This document shows, in pieces, positions 44,550 to 53,258 of a stretch of DNA of 64,000 nucleotides. Below the pieces are notes generated by a model. That model worked only from the letters and a program-made list of their open reading frames with translations. It did no database searches and was not told the DNA's origin. Both the position numbers and the translations under genes were made by a program. The DNA is from Paracoccus marinus (lineage in GTDB: Bacteria > Pseudomonadota > Alphaproteobacteria > Rhodobacterales > Rhodobacteraceae): NCBI RefSeq assembly GCF_007018965.1, contig NZ_VJYZ01000010.1, positions 248,001 through 312,000 on the forward strand. Reading direction: 5' to 3'. The stretch's first letter is position 1. The number at the start of each line of letters is the position of its first letter.

Positions 44550-45835
44550 CGCAGCCGGACGCGGGCGCGCCGGCAGTCAGTGTTGTCGGCAGTGTCGTCG
44601 GCAGCGTCGTCGGCAGCGTCAGCGTCGTCGTCGTCTCGCGCCACCGTCCCGCGGCGCTGTCGCTGTGCCTGACCGCGCTCACGCTGCAGGATCATCCCGG
44701 GTTTGAAATCGTGCTGGTGGCCGACGCGGGGTCGGTCGGAGTGCGCCCGGACCTGCCGATCAAGAGGGTGCGCTTCGACGCGGCCAACATCTCGGCCGCC
44801 CGCAACGCCGGGATCATGGCGGCGGCGGGCGAGGTCCTGGCCTTCATCGACGACGACGCGGTGGCCGAGCCGACGTGGCTGTCTCGCCTGACCGCGCCGT
44901 TCGCCGACCCTGCCGTGCCGGCTGCGACCGGGGCCACGCGCGGGCGCGACGGGCTGCGCTGGCAGGTGCGGGCCGAGAGGATGACCGGCAACGGCCTGGC
45001 TGTGCCTGTTCAACCCTGGGGTGATTCGGTCCGCCTTCTGGCACCCGAAGGCGGGCGTCCCGTCGGCACGCTGGGAACCAACTGCGCCTTTCGCCGCGAT
45101 GCGCTGGCCGAACTGGGCGGGTTCGACACCGCCTTTGCCTATCATCTGGACGAAAGCGACCTGAACATGCGGATGGCGGCGCGCTGGCCCGACGCCCCGA
45201 CCGCTGTCGTGCCGCTGGCCGAGGTGGCGCATGGATGGGCGGGCGACGATCGCCGCAGCGCCTCGGGCGTGCCCGCCGACCTGACGCAGATCGGCCGGTC
45301 CGCGGCGATCTTCTGCGACCGGCACGGGGGCGATTCGGCCAGGGCGTCCGAACGGGTGCGGACGCGGCTGCTGCGGCTGATGGTCTCCGGCAGGCTCGAC
45401 CCCTTGCGGGTGGCGCCGCTGATGGCGACGTTCCACGCGGGCGCGACCGGCGCCCCGCGCAGCGTTTGCTGGCCGAAACCGCTGTCCGACGCCCCGCCGC
45501 CGCCGTTTTTGACCCTGCCCGGCACCGGCCCGCGCGCGCACAGCCTGCTGACCGGCTGGCACTGGCAGCGCCGCCGCCTTCGCGCCGACGCCGTGCGGCT
45601 GTCCGGCAAGGGGCGGCTGGTCACGCTGGTCCTGTTCAGCCCTTCGATCCTGCGCCATCGCGTGCGGTTCGACCCCGCCGGGTTCTGGGAACAGGCGGGT
45701 GGCCTGTGGGGGCCGTCGCTTCCCGGCGATCCGGCCGTCCGCGCATGGCGTTTCCGCGTCCGCGCCGCGCGCGAGGCGCAGCGCCTTGCCCGCACGCGCA
45801 GTTTGCAAAAGTTAGATGAAATCGGCGGCGTTTGA
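44546..45835 (+). CDS. Family 2 glycosyltransferase
   Basis: This 429-residue GT2 enzyme has a GT-A fold: SVVVVSRHRPAALSLCLTAL opens the nucleotide-sugar domain, ANISAARNAGIMAA precedes AFIDDDAVAEPTWL (the DxD metal site), then GTNCAFRRDALAELGGFD and the acceptor-side AYHLDESDLNMRMA. TTG 44546, overlapping the kdsB stop and preceded by GGGG, is the only reasonable start; no ATG or GTG lies between it and the first beta strand. An odd (VVGS)3 tandem repeat precedes that strand. The C-terminal ~150 residues are Arg-rich and unassigned. It is part of the glycan cluster. Confidence 0.85.
   Translation: MTQPDAGAPAVSVVGSVVGSVVGSVSVVVVSRHRPAALSLCLTALTLQDHPGFEIVLVADAGSVGVRPDLPIKRVRFDAANISAARNAGIMAAAGEVLAFIDDDAVAEPTWLSRLTAPFADPAVPAATGATRGRDGLRWQVRAERMTGNGLAVPVQPWGDSVRLLAPEGGRPVGTLGTNCAFRRDALAELGGFDTAFAYHLDESDLNMRMAARWPDAPTAVVPLAEVAHGWAGDDRRSASGVPADLTQIGRSAAIFCDRHGGDSARASERVRTRLLRLMVSGRLDPLRVAPLMATFHAGATGAPRSVCWPKPLSDAPPPPFLTLPGTGPRAHSLLTGWHWQRRRLRADAVRLSGKGRLVTLVLFSPSILRHRVRFDPAGFWEQAGGLWGPSLPGDPAVRAWRFRVRAAREAQRLARTRSLQKLDEIGGV
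44582..44617 (+). repeat. Three 12-bp tandem repeats encoding VVGS
   Basis: Three in-frame copies of GTYGTCGGCAGY, followed by further GTC/AGC codons, encode Val-Val-Gly-Ser three times at the N-terminus of the GT2 enzyme. Such short repeats change copy number by slippage without breaking the frame. Confidence 0.75.
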
Positions 45836-45937
45836 CCGGTCGTCACAGTCGTTTGCTTGCTACGGGGGCCGTCTGTGGGTAAGCCCTTGGCCATGAAAGC
45901 AGGGCGGGTGCGCGTCACCCAAAACGGAGCTACGTCC

Positions 45938-46828
45938 ATGGTCCGCAAGGTCACCAAAGCAGTTTTCCCGGTCGCCGGACTGGGCACCCGGTTCCTCCCC
46001 GCAACGAAGTCGATCCCGAAAGAGATCATGACTCTCGTCGATCGGCCGCTGATCCAGTACGCCATCGACGAAGCGCGCGCGGCCGGCATCGAGGAGTTCA
46101 TCTTCGTCACCTCGCGCGGCAAGGGCGCGCTCGAGGATTACTTCGACCACTCGCACGAGCTGGAAAACACGCTGCACAAGGCGGGCAAGAACGACCTGCT
46201 GGAGCTGCTGCGCCAGACCAACATGGATTCGGGCGCGATCGCCTATGTCCGCCAGCACAAGGCGATGGGTCTCGGCCACGCCGTCTGGTGCGCCCGCCGC
46301 CTGATTGGCGACGAGCCCTTCGCGGTCGTCCTGACCGACGACGTTGTGATGGGCGAGCCGCCGTGCCTGCAGCAGATGATCGAGGCGCATGCCGAGACCG
46401 GCGGCAGCATGGTCGCCACCATGGAAGTGCCGCTGGACAAGACCAAGTCCTACGGCGTCCTCGACATCGAGGAAGACATGGGCGCGATCGTCAAGGTCCG
46501 CGGCATGGTCGAGAAGCCCAAGGAAAACCCGCCCTCGAACCTTGCCGTGATCGGGCGCTACATCCTTGCGCCGACCGTCATGGAAAACCTCAACAAGCTG
46601 AAGCAGGGCGCGGGCGGCGAGATCCAGCTGACCGACGCCATCGCCGACGAGATCGAGGAAGGGCGCGACGTGTTCGGCCTGCGCTTCCGCGGTCAGCGCT
46701 ACGACTGCGGGTCCAAGGCGGGCTTCCTGCAGGCGACGGTCGCGTTCGGGCTGGAACGCGACGACCTGCGCGAGGAGTTCGCGGAATACCTGCACGACGT
46801 TCTTGCGATGCGAAAAGCGGCCGAGTGA
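45938..46828 (+). CDS. galU: UTP-glucose-1-phosphate uridylyltransferase
   Basis: This enzyme makes UDP-glucose from glucose-1-phosphate and UTP for surface polysaccharides. The 296 residues have the GalU N-terminus (KAVFPVAGLGTRFLPATKS), IPKEIMTLVDRPLIQYAIDE, the VLTDDVVMGEPPC metal region, GVLDIEEDMGAIVKVRGMVEKP and IQLTDAIADEIEEG. ATG 45938 has GGAG eight bases upstream; the frame from 45857 is not supported. It lies four bases before galE, so both belong to one transcript supplying UDP-Glc and UDP-Gal. Confidence 0.95.
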   Translation: MVRKVTKAVFPVAGLGTRFLPATKSIPKEIMTLVDRPLIQYAIDEARAAGIEEFIFVTSRGKGALEDYFDHSHELENTLHKAGKNDLLELLRQTNMDSGAIAYVRQHKAMGLGHAVWCARRLIGDEPFAVVLTDDVVMGEPPCLQQMIEAHAETGGSMVATMEVPLDKTKSYGVLDIEEDMGAIVKVRGMVEKPKENPPSNLAVIGRYILAPTVMENLNKLKQGAGGEIQLTDAIADEIEEGRDVFGLRFRGQRYDCGSKAGFLQATVAFGLERDDLREEFAEYLHDVLAMRKAAE

Positions 46829-46832
46829 CCGG

Positions 46833-47849
46833 ATGGCAGATAAGGTTCTTGTAACCGGCGGCGCCGGTTACATCGGCTCGCATGCCTGCAAGGCGCTGGC
46901 CGCCGCGGGCTACATCCCCGTCACCTTCGACAACCTCTGCACCGGCTGGCGCGAGGCGGTGAAGTTCGGCCCGTTCGAGCAGGGCGACCTGATGGACCGC
47001 GCCCGGCTGGACGAGGTGTTCGCGGCCCACAAGCCGATCGCCGTCATGCACTTCGCCGCGCTGAGCCAGGTCGGCGAGGCGATGCGCGAGCCGGGCAAGT
47101 ACTGGCGCGGCAACGTCTGCGCCTCGCTCAACCTGATCGAGGCGGCGGTGGACGCGGGCTGTCTGGACTTCGTGTTCAGCTCGACCTGCGCGACCTACGG
47201 CGACCACGACGGCGTCGTGCTGGACGAGACGACGCCGCAGGCGCCGCTGAACAGCTACGGCGCCAGCAAGCGCGCGATCGAGAACATGCTGAAGGATTTC
47301 GGCGCGGCCCACGGCCTGCGCTCGGTGATCTTCCGCTATTTCAACGTCGCGGGCGCCGACCCCGACGCGCAGGTGGGGGAGTTCCACCAGCCCGAGACGC
47401 ACCTGATCCCCGTGATCCTTGAAGCGATCGACGGCAAGCGCCCGGCCCTGACGATCAACGGCACCGACTACGACACCCGCGACGGCACCTGCGTGCGCGA
47501 CTATGTCCACGTGATGGACCTGGTTGACGCGCATGTGCTGGGGCTGAAGTGGCTGCGGGACGGGCGCGGCCGCCCGGCGGACACGCAGGGCGAAGGCGGG
47601 GCCGAGGTGTTCTGCCTTGGCACCGGCTCGGGCTTCTCGGTCCGTGAGGTGATCGACCAGGCCAGGCTCGCCACCAACCACGCCGTCCCGATGACCGAAG
47701 GGCCGCGCCGCGAAGGCGATGCGGTGTCGCTGGTGTCGGGCAGCGCGCGGGCGGGCGAGGTGCTGGGCTGGCGGGCAGACAGGTCCACGCTGCCGCAGAT
47801 GATCGGCGACGCGTGGCGCTGGCACCAGACCGGCGGCTATGGGAAATGA
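46833..47849 (+). CDS. galE: UDP-glucose 4-epimerase
   Basis: This enzyme interconverts UDP-glucose and UDP-galactose (or the N-acetyl forms) with tightly bound NAD. The 338 residues have an N-terminal Rossmann motif (VTGGAGYIGSHACKALAA), the catalytic Ser/Thr in FVFSSTCATYGD, the Tyr-x3-Lys in NSYGASKRAIENML, then FRYFNVAGADPD and GTDYDTRDGTCVRDYVHVMD. It starts four bases after the galU stop. Its end overlaps the next glycosyltransferase by eleven bases, so galU-galE-GT4 are probably cotranscribed. Confidence 0.95.
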   Translation: MADKVLVTGGAGYIGSHACKALAAAGYIPVTFDNLCTGWREAVKFGPFEQGDLMDRARLDEVFAAHKPIAVMHFAALSQVGEAMREPGKYWRGNVCASLNLIEAAVDAGCLDFVFSSTCATYGDHDGVVLDETTPQAPLNSYGASKRAIENMLKDFGAAHGLRSVIFRYFNVAGADPDAQVGEFHQPETHLIPVILEAIDGKRPALTINGTDYDTRDGTCVRDYVHVMDLVDAHVLGLKWLRDGRGRPADTQGEGGAEVFCLGTGSGFSVREVIDQARLATNHAVPMTEGPRREGDAVSLVSGSARAGEVLGWRADRSTLPQMIGDAWRWHQTGGYGK

Positions 47850-49089
47850 CCCGGACGTTCCGCTGCCCTTTTTCCTGTTCGATGTCTCACGGCTGATCTC
47901 TCGCCTTGGGCAGGGGCCGCTGACCGGGATCGACCGGGTCGAGGCGGCGTGGCTGTCACATCTGCAGGACCGCCCGCATCTGCTGGTCGCGCGGCTGGGG
48001 CCGGTGCAGGCGGTGTTGCCGCCCGCGGCGGGCGCCGATCTGCTGCGCTGGGCTGCGGGCGATCTGGCCACGGCGCCGCGCGCGACGCTTCTTGACCGTG
48101 CGCTGCGGCAGACCGGGCTTCGCGCCCGGGTCAAGCGCGCGCTGGTGCGCCGCGCGGTGGTCCGGGCGGGGCGGTCGGGCCGGGGGCTGCAAGCGCCGGT
48201 GACCCGTATCCTGCCGGGGGCGACCTACCTGAACGTCGGCCACACGAATCTCGATCCGCCGTGGCTGGCCCGCATGGCCTGGGCCCGCCCGGCGATCCTC
48301 ATCCACGACACCATCCCGCTGGACCATCCGGAATTCACGCGCGCCGGTCAGAGCGCGCTGTTCCGCGCCCGCCTGCAATCGGCCCTGCGCCACGGCGCGA
48401 CCATCGCCACGATCAGCGACGCGACCCGCGCCGACGTGCTGCGCTGGCGCGACCGCTTCGGGATTGCGGGCGGCGCGCCGGTCGTCGTGGCCCCCATCGG
48501 CACGACGCTGGCCGCGCCCGCGCCCGCCCACCTGCCGCCCGACCTCGACCTGTCGCGTCCGTTCTTCGTGGCGCTGGGCACGATCGAGCCGCGCAAGAAC
48601 CACGCGCTGCTGCTGGACGCGTGGGACCTGCTCGCGCAGCGCCTGACCCCCGGTACCATGCCGGGGCTTTTCATCGTCGGGCGCCGCGGCTGGGAAAACG
48701 CCGCGACCTTCGCCCGCCTCGATGCGCTGCCGCCGGGCGGCCCGGTGCGCGAGCTGAACGACCTTTCCGACGAAGCCGTCGCCGCGCTGATTACACGGGC
48801 CCACGCGCTTTTGATGCCCAGCCACAGCGAAGGCTTCGGCCTGCCCTTGACCGAGGCGGCGGCGCGCGGGACCCGCGTCCTTGCAACGCCGCTTCCCGCC
48901 GCGCGTGCGCTGCTGGGCGATCTGGCGACGTGGCTGCCGCCCGACGACCCCGCGCCCTGGGCGGCGCATGTTGCAGAAATCGCATCCTCGCCCCGCGACA
49001 CGCTTCAACCTATGGTGGTTCCCGGGTGGAGCGGGCATTTCCAAACGATTAGCAATGCTGTGATAAGTCAGGCATCCGCAAGGAACTGA
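47839..49089 (+). CDS. Family 4 glycosyltransferase
   Basis: This 416-residue GT-B type enzyme of the GT4 family has an N-terminal half with FLFDVSRLISRLGQGPLTGI and DRVE, a segment common in capsule and LPS GT4 proteins that ends with AILIHDTIPLDHPEF and IATISDATRADVL. The C-terminal half has FFVALGTIEPRKNHALLLDA and PGLFIVGRRGWEN. The E-x7-E donor-sugar motif is ALLMPSHSEGFGLPLTEAAA. The sugar is not deducible. The ATG at 47839 lies eleven bases inside galE. Confidence 0.88.
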   Translation: MGNDPDVPLPFFLFDVSRLISRLGQGPLTGIDRVEAAWLSHLQDRPHLLVARLGPVQAVLPPAAGADLLRWAAGDLATAPRATLLDRALRQTGLRARVKRALVRRAVVRAGRSGRGLQAPVTRILPGATYLNVGHTNLDPPWLARMAWARPAILIHDTIPLDHPEFTRAGQSALFRARLQSALRHGATIATISDATRADVLRWRDRFGIAGGAPVVVAPIGTTLAAPAPAHLPPDLDLSRPFFVALGTIEPRKNHALLLDAWDLLAQRLTPGTMPGLFIVGRRGWENAATFARLDALPPGGPVRELNDLSDEAVAALITRAHALLMPSHSEGFGLPLTEAAARGTRVLATPLPAARALLGDLATWLPPDDPAPWAAHVAEIASSPRDTLQPMVVPGWSGHFQTISNAVISQASARN

Positions 49090-49120
49090 TCGGCTGGGGT
49101 TTCGGGGGCAAAGGGGTAAC

Positions 49121-50146
49121 GTGCCGGGTTGGTGGACAGGCTACTGGCGTAAGATCCGGCTGCGCGCGCGCCGCCAGTATTTCCTTGGCCGCGCCATCCG
49201 CCGCAGGCGGGCGCTGTCGCCCGTGGCCAACCGCACGAGGGCGATCGGCAGCGGCGCGATCCTGTGCTTCGTCACCCTGCGGAACGAGGCGGTGCGCCTG
49301 CCGTATTTCCTGGATTACTACCGCGCGCTGGGGGTCGATCACTTCCTGGTCGTGGACAACGACAGCGACGACGGCAGCCGCGCGCTGCTGGAAGCGCAGC
49401 CGGACGTGTCGCTGTGGACGACGAAGGCCAGCTACAAGGGATCGCGCTACGGCCTCGACTGGGTCAACTGGCTGCTGTTCCGGCACGGCACCGGGCACTG
49501 GTGCCTGACCGTCGATCCCGATGAGTTCCTCGTCTATCCCCATTGCGACGTGCGGCCGCTGCGGGCGCTGACCGACTGGCTGGACAGTTCGGCCTATCGC
49601 GCGTTTCCGGCGATGATGCTGGACATGTATCCCCGTGGATCGGTTACCGAACGCATCTACGCCGCGGGCGAGAACCCGCTGGACATCGCGGCATGGTTCG
49701 ACCCCGCCAACTACATGATCCGCAAGAACCGCGAATACGGGAACCTGTGGATCCAGGGCGGGCCGCGCGCGCGGGCCTTCTTTGCGGACGATCCGCAGAA
49801 TGCGCCCGCGCTGAACAAGATCCCGCTGGTCCGCTGGGCGCGGCACTATGCCTATGTCAGCTCGACCCACATGCTTCTGCCGCGTTCGCTGAACCTCGTC
49901 TACGACGAGAACGGGGGCGAGCGGGCATCCGGCATCCTGCTGCACACCAAGTTCCTGTCCACCTTCGTAGGAAAATCCGACGAGGAGATGACGCGCGGCC
50001 AGCACTATGCCGGCAGCCGCGAATACAAGGCCTATCACTCGGCGCTTCAGAACCAGCCGCAGCTCTGGTGCCCGGAATCGATCGAATACGAGGGCTGGCG
50101 CCAGCTCGAGCATCTGGGCCTGATCTCGCGGGGGAACTGGCCGTGA
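49121..50146 (+). CDS. GT92/Glyco_tranf_2_4-type glycosyltransferase
   Basis: This 341-residue enzyme related to the GT92 and GT2_4 families has a GT-A core starting ILCFVTLRNEAVRLPYFLDYY, then FLVVDNDSDDGSRALLEAQP and the metal site WCLTVDPDEFLVYP. A large C-terminal acceptor region with LPRSLNLVYDENGGERASG follows. It resembles the second module of the two-domain enzyme at 12601-14544. The start is GTG at 49121. It is translationally coupled to the following GT14 gene by a TGATG overlap at 50144-50148. Confidence 0.85.
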   Translation: MPGWWTGYWRKIRLRARRQYFLGRAIRRRRALSPVANRTRAIGSGAILCFVTLRNEAVRLPYFLDYYRALGVDHFLVVDNDSDDGSRALLEAQPDVSLWTTKASYKGSRYGLDWVNWLLFRHGTGHWCLTVDPDEFLVYPHCDVRPLRALTDWLDSSAYRAFPAMMLDMYPRGSVTERIYAAGENPLDIAAWFDPANYMIRKNREYGNLWIQGGPRARAFFADDPQNAPALNKIPLVRWARHYAYVSSTHMLLPRSLNLVYDENGGERASGILLHTKFLSTFVGKSDEEMTRGQHYAGSREYKAYHSALQNQPQLWCPESIEYEGWRQLEHLGLISRGNWP

Positions 50147-51867
50147 TGTACGCGGCCCGCCCCGTGCCGTCGGTGCCGACGACCGCCGACCGCGCCGCGG
50201 ACGCGCCGGCCGCGCGGCTGGGCGTCGTGATGCTGTGCCACGAAAACCTCGACCTTGCCACGCGGATGGCGCGGATCTGGGCCGAGGGGGGCGCCACCGT
50301 CGCGATCCACGTGGACGCCAAGGTGCCCGACGCCGCGTTCGCGGCCATGCGCCAGACGCTGGCGGACTGCGCGCGGGTCCTGTTCGCGCCGCGCCGCGCC
50401 TGCGAATGGGGCACCTTCAGCCTGGTCGCCGCCACGCAGGACACGGCGCAGGCGCTGCTGGCGGCCGATCCCGACCTGACCCACGTCCTCACCGTGTCGG
50501 GCGCCTGCCTGCCGCTGCGCCCGGTCGAGGAACTGATCGAGTTCCTGTCCGCCCGCCCCGACCGCGACTTCATCGAAAGCGTGAACGCCTCCGATGTGGG
50601 CTGGGCGATCGGGGGGCTGGACCTTGAACGGTTTACCCTGCGGTTCCCGTTCTCGTTCCGCCGCCAGCGCAACCTGTTCGACCGCTACGTGAACCTGCAA
50701 CGGCGGCTGAACCTGTCGCGCCGCATTCCCGAAGGGGTGATCCCGCATCTGGGGTCGCAGTGGTGGTGCCTGACCGTGCGCACGCTGACCGCCATCCTGT
50801 CGGACCGGGAGCGCGCGCGGTACGACCGCTATTTCCGCCACGTGTGGATCCCGGACGAAAGCTATTTCCAGACCTTGGCGCGGCGGCACACGCTGGGGAT
50901 CGAAAGCCGGTCGCTCACGCTGTCCAAGTTCGACGGGCAGGGCAAGCCCTACGTCTTTTACGACGACCACCGCGACATGCTGGCGCAGTCGGGCTGCTTC
51001 GTCGCCCGCAAGATATGGCCGCGCGCGCAGGGCCTGTACGAGGCGTTTCCCCGCCCCGCGCAGACGGCCGAGCCCGACAGCTACATGATCGACCGCCTGA
51101 TCGACCAGGCGGTCGCGCGCCGCAAGGTGGGCCGGCCGGGCCTCTACATGCAAAGCCGCTTTCCCCGCAAAGACGCCGAGAACGGCAAGACCGCCGCGCC
51201 CTACACGGTGCTTTACGGCCTTGCCGAAGCCTATCCCGGCCTGACGGAATGGCTGCCATTCCATGTCGACGCGGACGTCCACGGCCACCTGTTCGCCGAA
51301 ACGGGTGTCGAATTCAGCGGCGGCCGCAGGCTGGGACCGGGCTGCCTGAGCGGCAGCGCCGCGATGCGCAACCTTGACCCGCAGGGGTTCCTCACCTCGC
51401 TGATCCGGGTGACGAAGCGGCGGCAGATGTTCCAGTTCAGCCCGCGCGACGACCAGCAGCTCAACTGGTTCATGGGCACCGACCCCAACATGCGGCTTCT
51501 GGTCATCACCGGCGCGTGGGCGGTGCCCTTGCTGCATTCCGGCATGCCATTCGACGACGTGCGCCGCGCGGCCGCGATCCTGCAACGGCGCGAGCTGGAT
51601 TTCCTCAATATCCTCGATTCCGTCTGGCTGAAGGCGCAGGTGAGCCGCTGGAACCTGGCCGAGATCGGCGCCGACCCGCTGCCGCCGCTGGCGACGCTGC
51701 TGGAAACCGACGACCTGCCCGACGGCGCGCCCGCGCCCGCCGACCTGACGGGAATGCTTGCATTCCTCGACCGGCTGCGCAACGCGGGGCTGCGCCCGCG
51801 CAAGATGGGCGATTTCCGCCATCCCGAACGATCCGCCCGGCCCCCGATCATCAAGGACGCCTCATGA
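50146..51867 (+). CDS. GT14 (Branch) N-acetylglucosaminyltransferase-like protein
   Basis: This 573-residue protein has an N-terminal ~300-residue domain that resembles the core-2/I-branching beta-1,6-N-acetylglucosaminyltransferases (GT14): RLGVVMLCHENLDLATRMAR, VAIHVDAKVPDAAF, the FSLVAATQDTAQALLAADPD helix, HVLTVSGACLPLRPVEELI, LGSQWWCLTVRTL and RHVWIPDESYFQTLA. The C-terminal ~230 residues, beginning around RPGLYMQSRFPRKDAENGKT, are a separate region I cannot name with certainty (DUF5928 is possible). It overlaps its neighbours on both sides (TGATG upstream, ATGA downstream), so it is part of a tightly coupled glycan module. Confidence 0.82.
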   Translation: MYAARPVPSVPTTADRAADAPAARLGVVMLCHENLDLATRMARIWAEGGATVAIHVDAKVPDAAFAAMRQTLADCARVLFAPRRACEWGTFSLVAATQDTAQALLAADPDLTHVLTVSGACLPLRPVEELIEFLSARPDRDFIESVNASDVGWAIGGLDLERFTLRFPFSFRRQRNLFDRYVNLQRRLNLSRRIPEGVIPHLGSQWWCLTVRTLTAILSDRERARYDRYFRHVWIPDESYFQTLARRHTLGIESRSLTLSKFDGQGKPYVFYDDHRDMLAQSGCFVARKIWPRAQGLYEAFPRPAQTAEPDSYMIDRLIDQAVARRKVGRPGLYMQSRFPRKDAENGKTAAPYTVLYGLAEAYPGLTEWLPFHVDADVHGHLFAETGVEFSGGRRLGPGCLSGSAAMRNLDPQGFLTSLIRVTKRRQMFQFSPRDDQQLNWFMGTDPNMRLLVITGAWAVPLLHSGMPFDDVRRAAAILQRRELDFLNILDSVWLKAQVSRWNLAEIGADPLPPLATLLETDDLPDGAPAPADLTGMLAFLDRLRNAGLRPRKMGDFRHPERSARPPIIKDAS

Positions 51868-53249
51868 CGCCGCAGCCCTTCCGCAGCTTCGTGATCTTTG
51901 CCGAGATGCGAACCGGGTCGAACCTTCTGGAAGCTACGCTGAACGCGATCAAGCGCGTCACCTGCTTTGGCGAGGCGTTCAACCCCTACATGCTGGGCTG
52001 GCCCGACAAGGACGAGCTGCGCGGCGTGACGATGGCCGAACGCGACGCCGACCCGATGGCGCTGTTCGAGGCGATCCGCTCGCACCCCAACATGACGGGG
52101 TTCCGGTATTTCCACGATCACGACCCGCGCATCCTCGACGCGATCCTGGACGACCATAGCTGCGCCAAGATCGTCCTCGCCCGCAACCCGCTGGACAGCT
52201 ACGTCTCGACCCGGCTCGCCTATGCGACGAACCAGTGGAAGCTGAACGAGACGGAAACCCCGATCCCCGCCCGCATCCGCTTCGACCCGGCCGAGTTCGC
52301 GCAGGCCATGTCCGAGGTCGAGCAGTTCCAGCTGCGCGTCCTGCACCGGCTCCAGACCAGCGGTCAGGCGGCGTTCTGGCTGGGCTATGACGATCTGCGC
52401 GACGCGGACGTGATGACCGGCCTTCTGCACTGGCTTGGCCGGACCGATCTGGAACGGGTCGAACCCGCCAGCGACCAGGTGCCCCAGAACCCGCGCGAAC
52501 TGGCCGAAAAAGTCGAGAACTTCGACGAGATGCAGGCGGCGCTGGCGGCGATGGACCCGTTCCAGTCCCGCCGCCTGCCCAGCTTCGAGCCGCGGCGCGG
52601 CCCGGCCGTCCCGTCGTTTCTGGGCGTGGACGCGGGGCGCGGGCTGGTATTCATGCCGGTCAAGGGCGGCCCGTCGGACGTGGTCGATCCCTGGCTGCGC
52701 GGCCTTGGCGCCGTCACCGCCGACTTCAACCAGAACAGCCTGCGCCAGTGGAAACGCCAGCGTCCCGGCCATCGCGGCTTCACGGTCGTGCGCCACCCGC
52801 TGCCGCGCGCATGGGCCGCGTTCACCGCGCTTGCGAACGGCGGCAACGCCGACCTGCGCGAGGTCCTGCGCACGGTCCACCGCGTTCCCCTGCCCGAAGG
52901 CGGGGTGCAGGCGATCGCGCCCGACGCGCGTGCGGACGTGTTCGCGGCCTTTCTCGACTTCCTGCGCCGCAACCTGAACGGCCAGACGACGCTCGCCACC
53001 CATCCGGGCTGGGCCACGCAGTCCGAGGTCGTGTCGGGCTTCGCGCGCTTCGGCGCCCCCGATATGATCGTGCGCGAGGACCGGATGGCCGAGGACCTGG
53101 GCTTTCTGTCCCGCGCGGCGGGGATCGACGCGGCCCCGCCTGCGCCCGCACCGCTGCCGGACCTGCTGGACGACGCGGGCCTGCGCAAGGCCGCAAAGGC
53201 CGCCTATCTGCGCGACTACGTGGCTTTCGGGTTCCCGGACCAGCCCTAG
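51864..53249 (+). CDS. Tandem sulfotransferase-like protein
   Basis: This 461-residue protein has two sulfotransferase-like halves. The first (1-~235) has a 5'-phosphosulfate-binding loop FAEMRTGSNLLE (residues 12-23) and a 3'-phosphate motif IVLARNPLDSYVSTRLAY (103-120), like LPS/Stf0-type PAPS sulfotransferases. The second (~255-461) shows a weaker version of the same order, LVFMPVKGGPSDV (259-271) and FTVVRHPLPRAWAAF (304-318). The second half may be inactive or accessory. It would transfer sulfate from PAPS to the glycan and release PAP, which cysQ in the same cluster recycles. ATG 51864 overlaps the GT14 stop by four bases. Confidence 0.82.
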   Translation: MTPQPFRSFVIFAEMRTGSNLLEATLNAIKRVTCFGEAFNPYMLGWPDKDELRGVTMAERDADPMALFEAIRSHPNMTGFRYFHDHDPRILDAILDDHSCAKIVLARNPLDSYVSTRLAYATNQWKLNETETPIPARIRFDPAEFAQAMSEVEQFQLRVLHRLQTSGQAAFWLGYDDLRDADVMTGLLHWLGRTDLERVEPASDQVPQNPRELAEKVENFDEMQAALAAMDPFQSRRLPSFEPRRGPAVPSFLGVDAGRGLVFMPVKGGPSDVVDPWLRGLGAVTADFNQNSLRQWKRQRPGHRGFTVVRHPLPRAWAAFTALANGGNADLREVLRTVHRVPLPEGGVQAIAPDARADVFAAFLDFLRRNLNGQTTLATHPGWATQSEVVSGFARFGAPDMIVREDRMAEDLGFLSRAAGIDAAPPAPAPLPDLLDDAGLRKAAKAAYLRDYVAFGFPDQP

Positions 53250-53258
53250 CCGCGCGCT

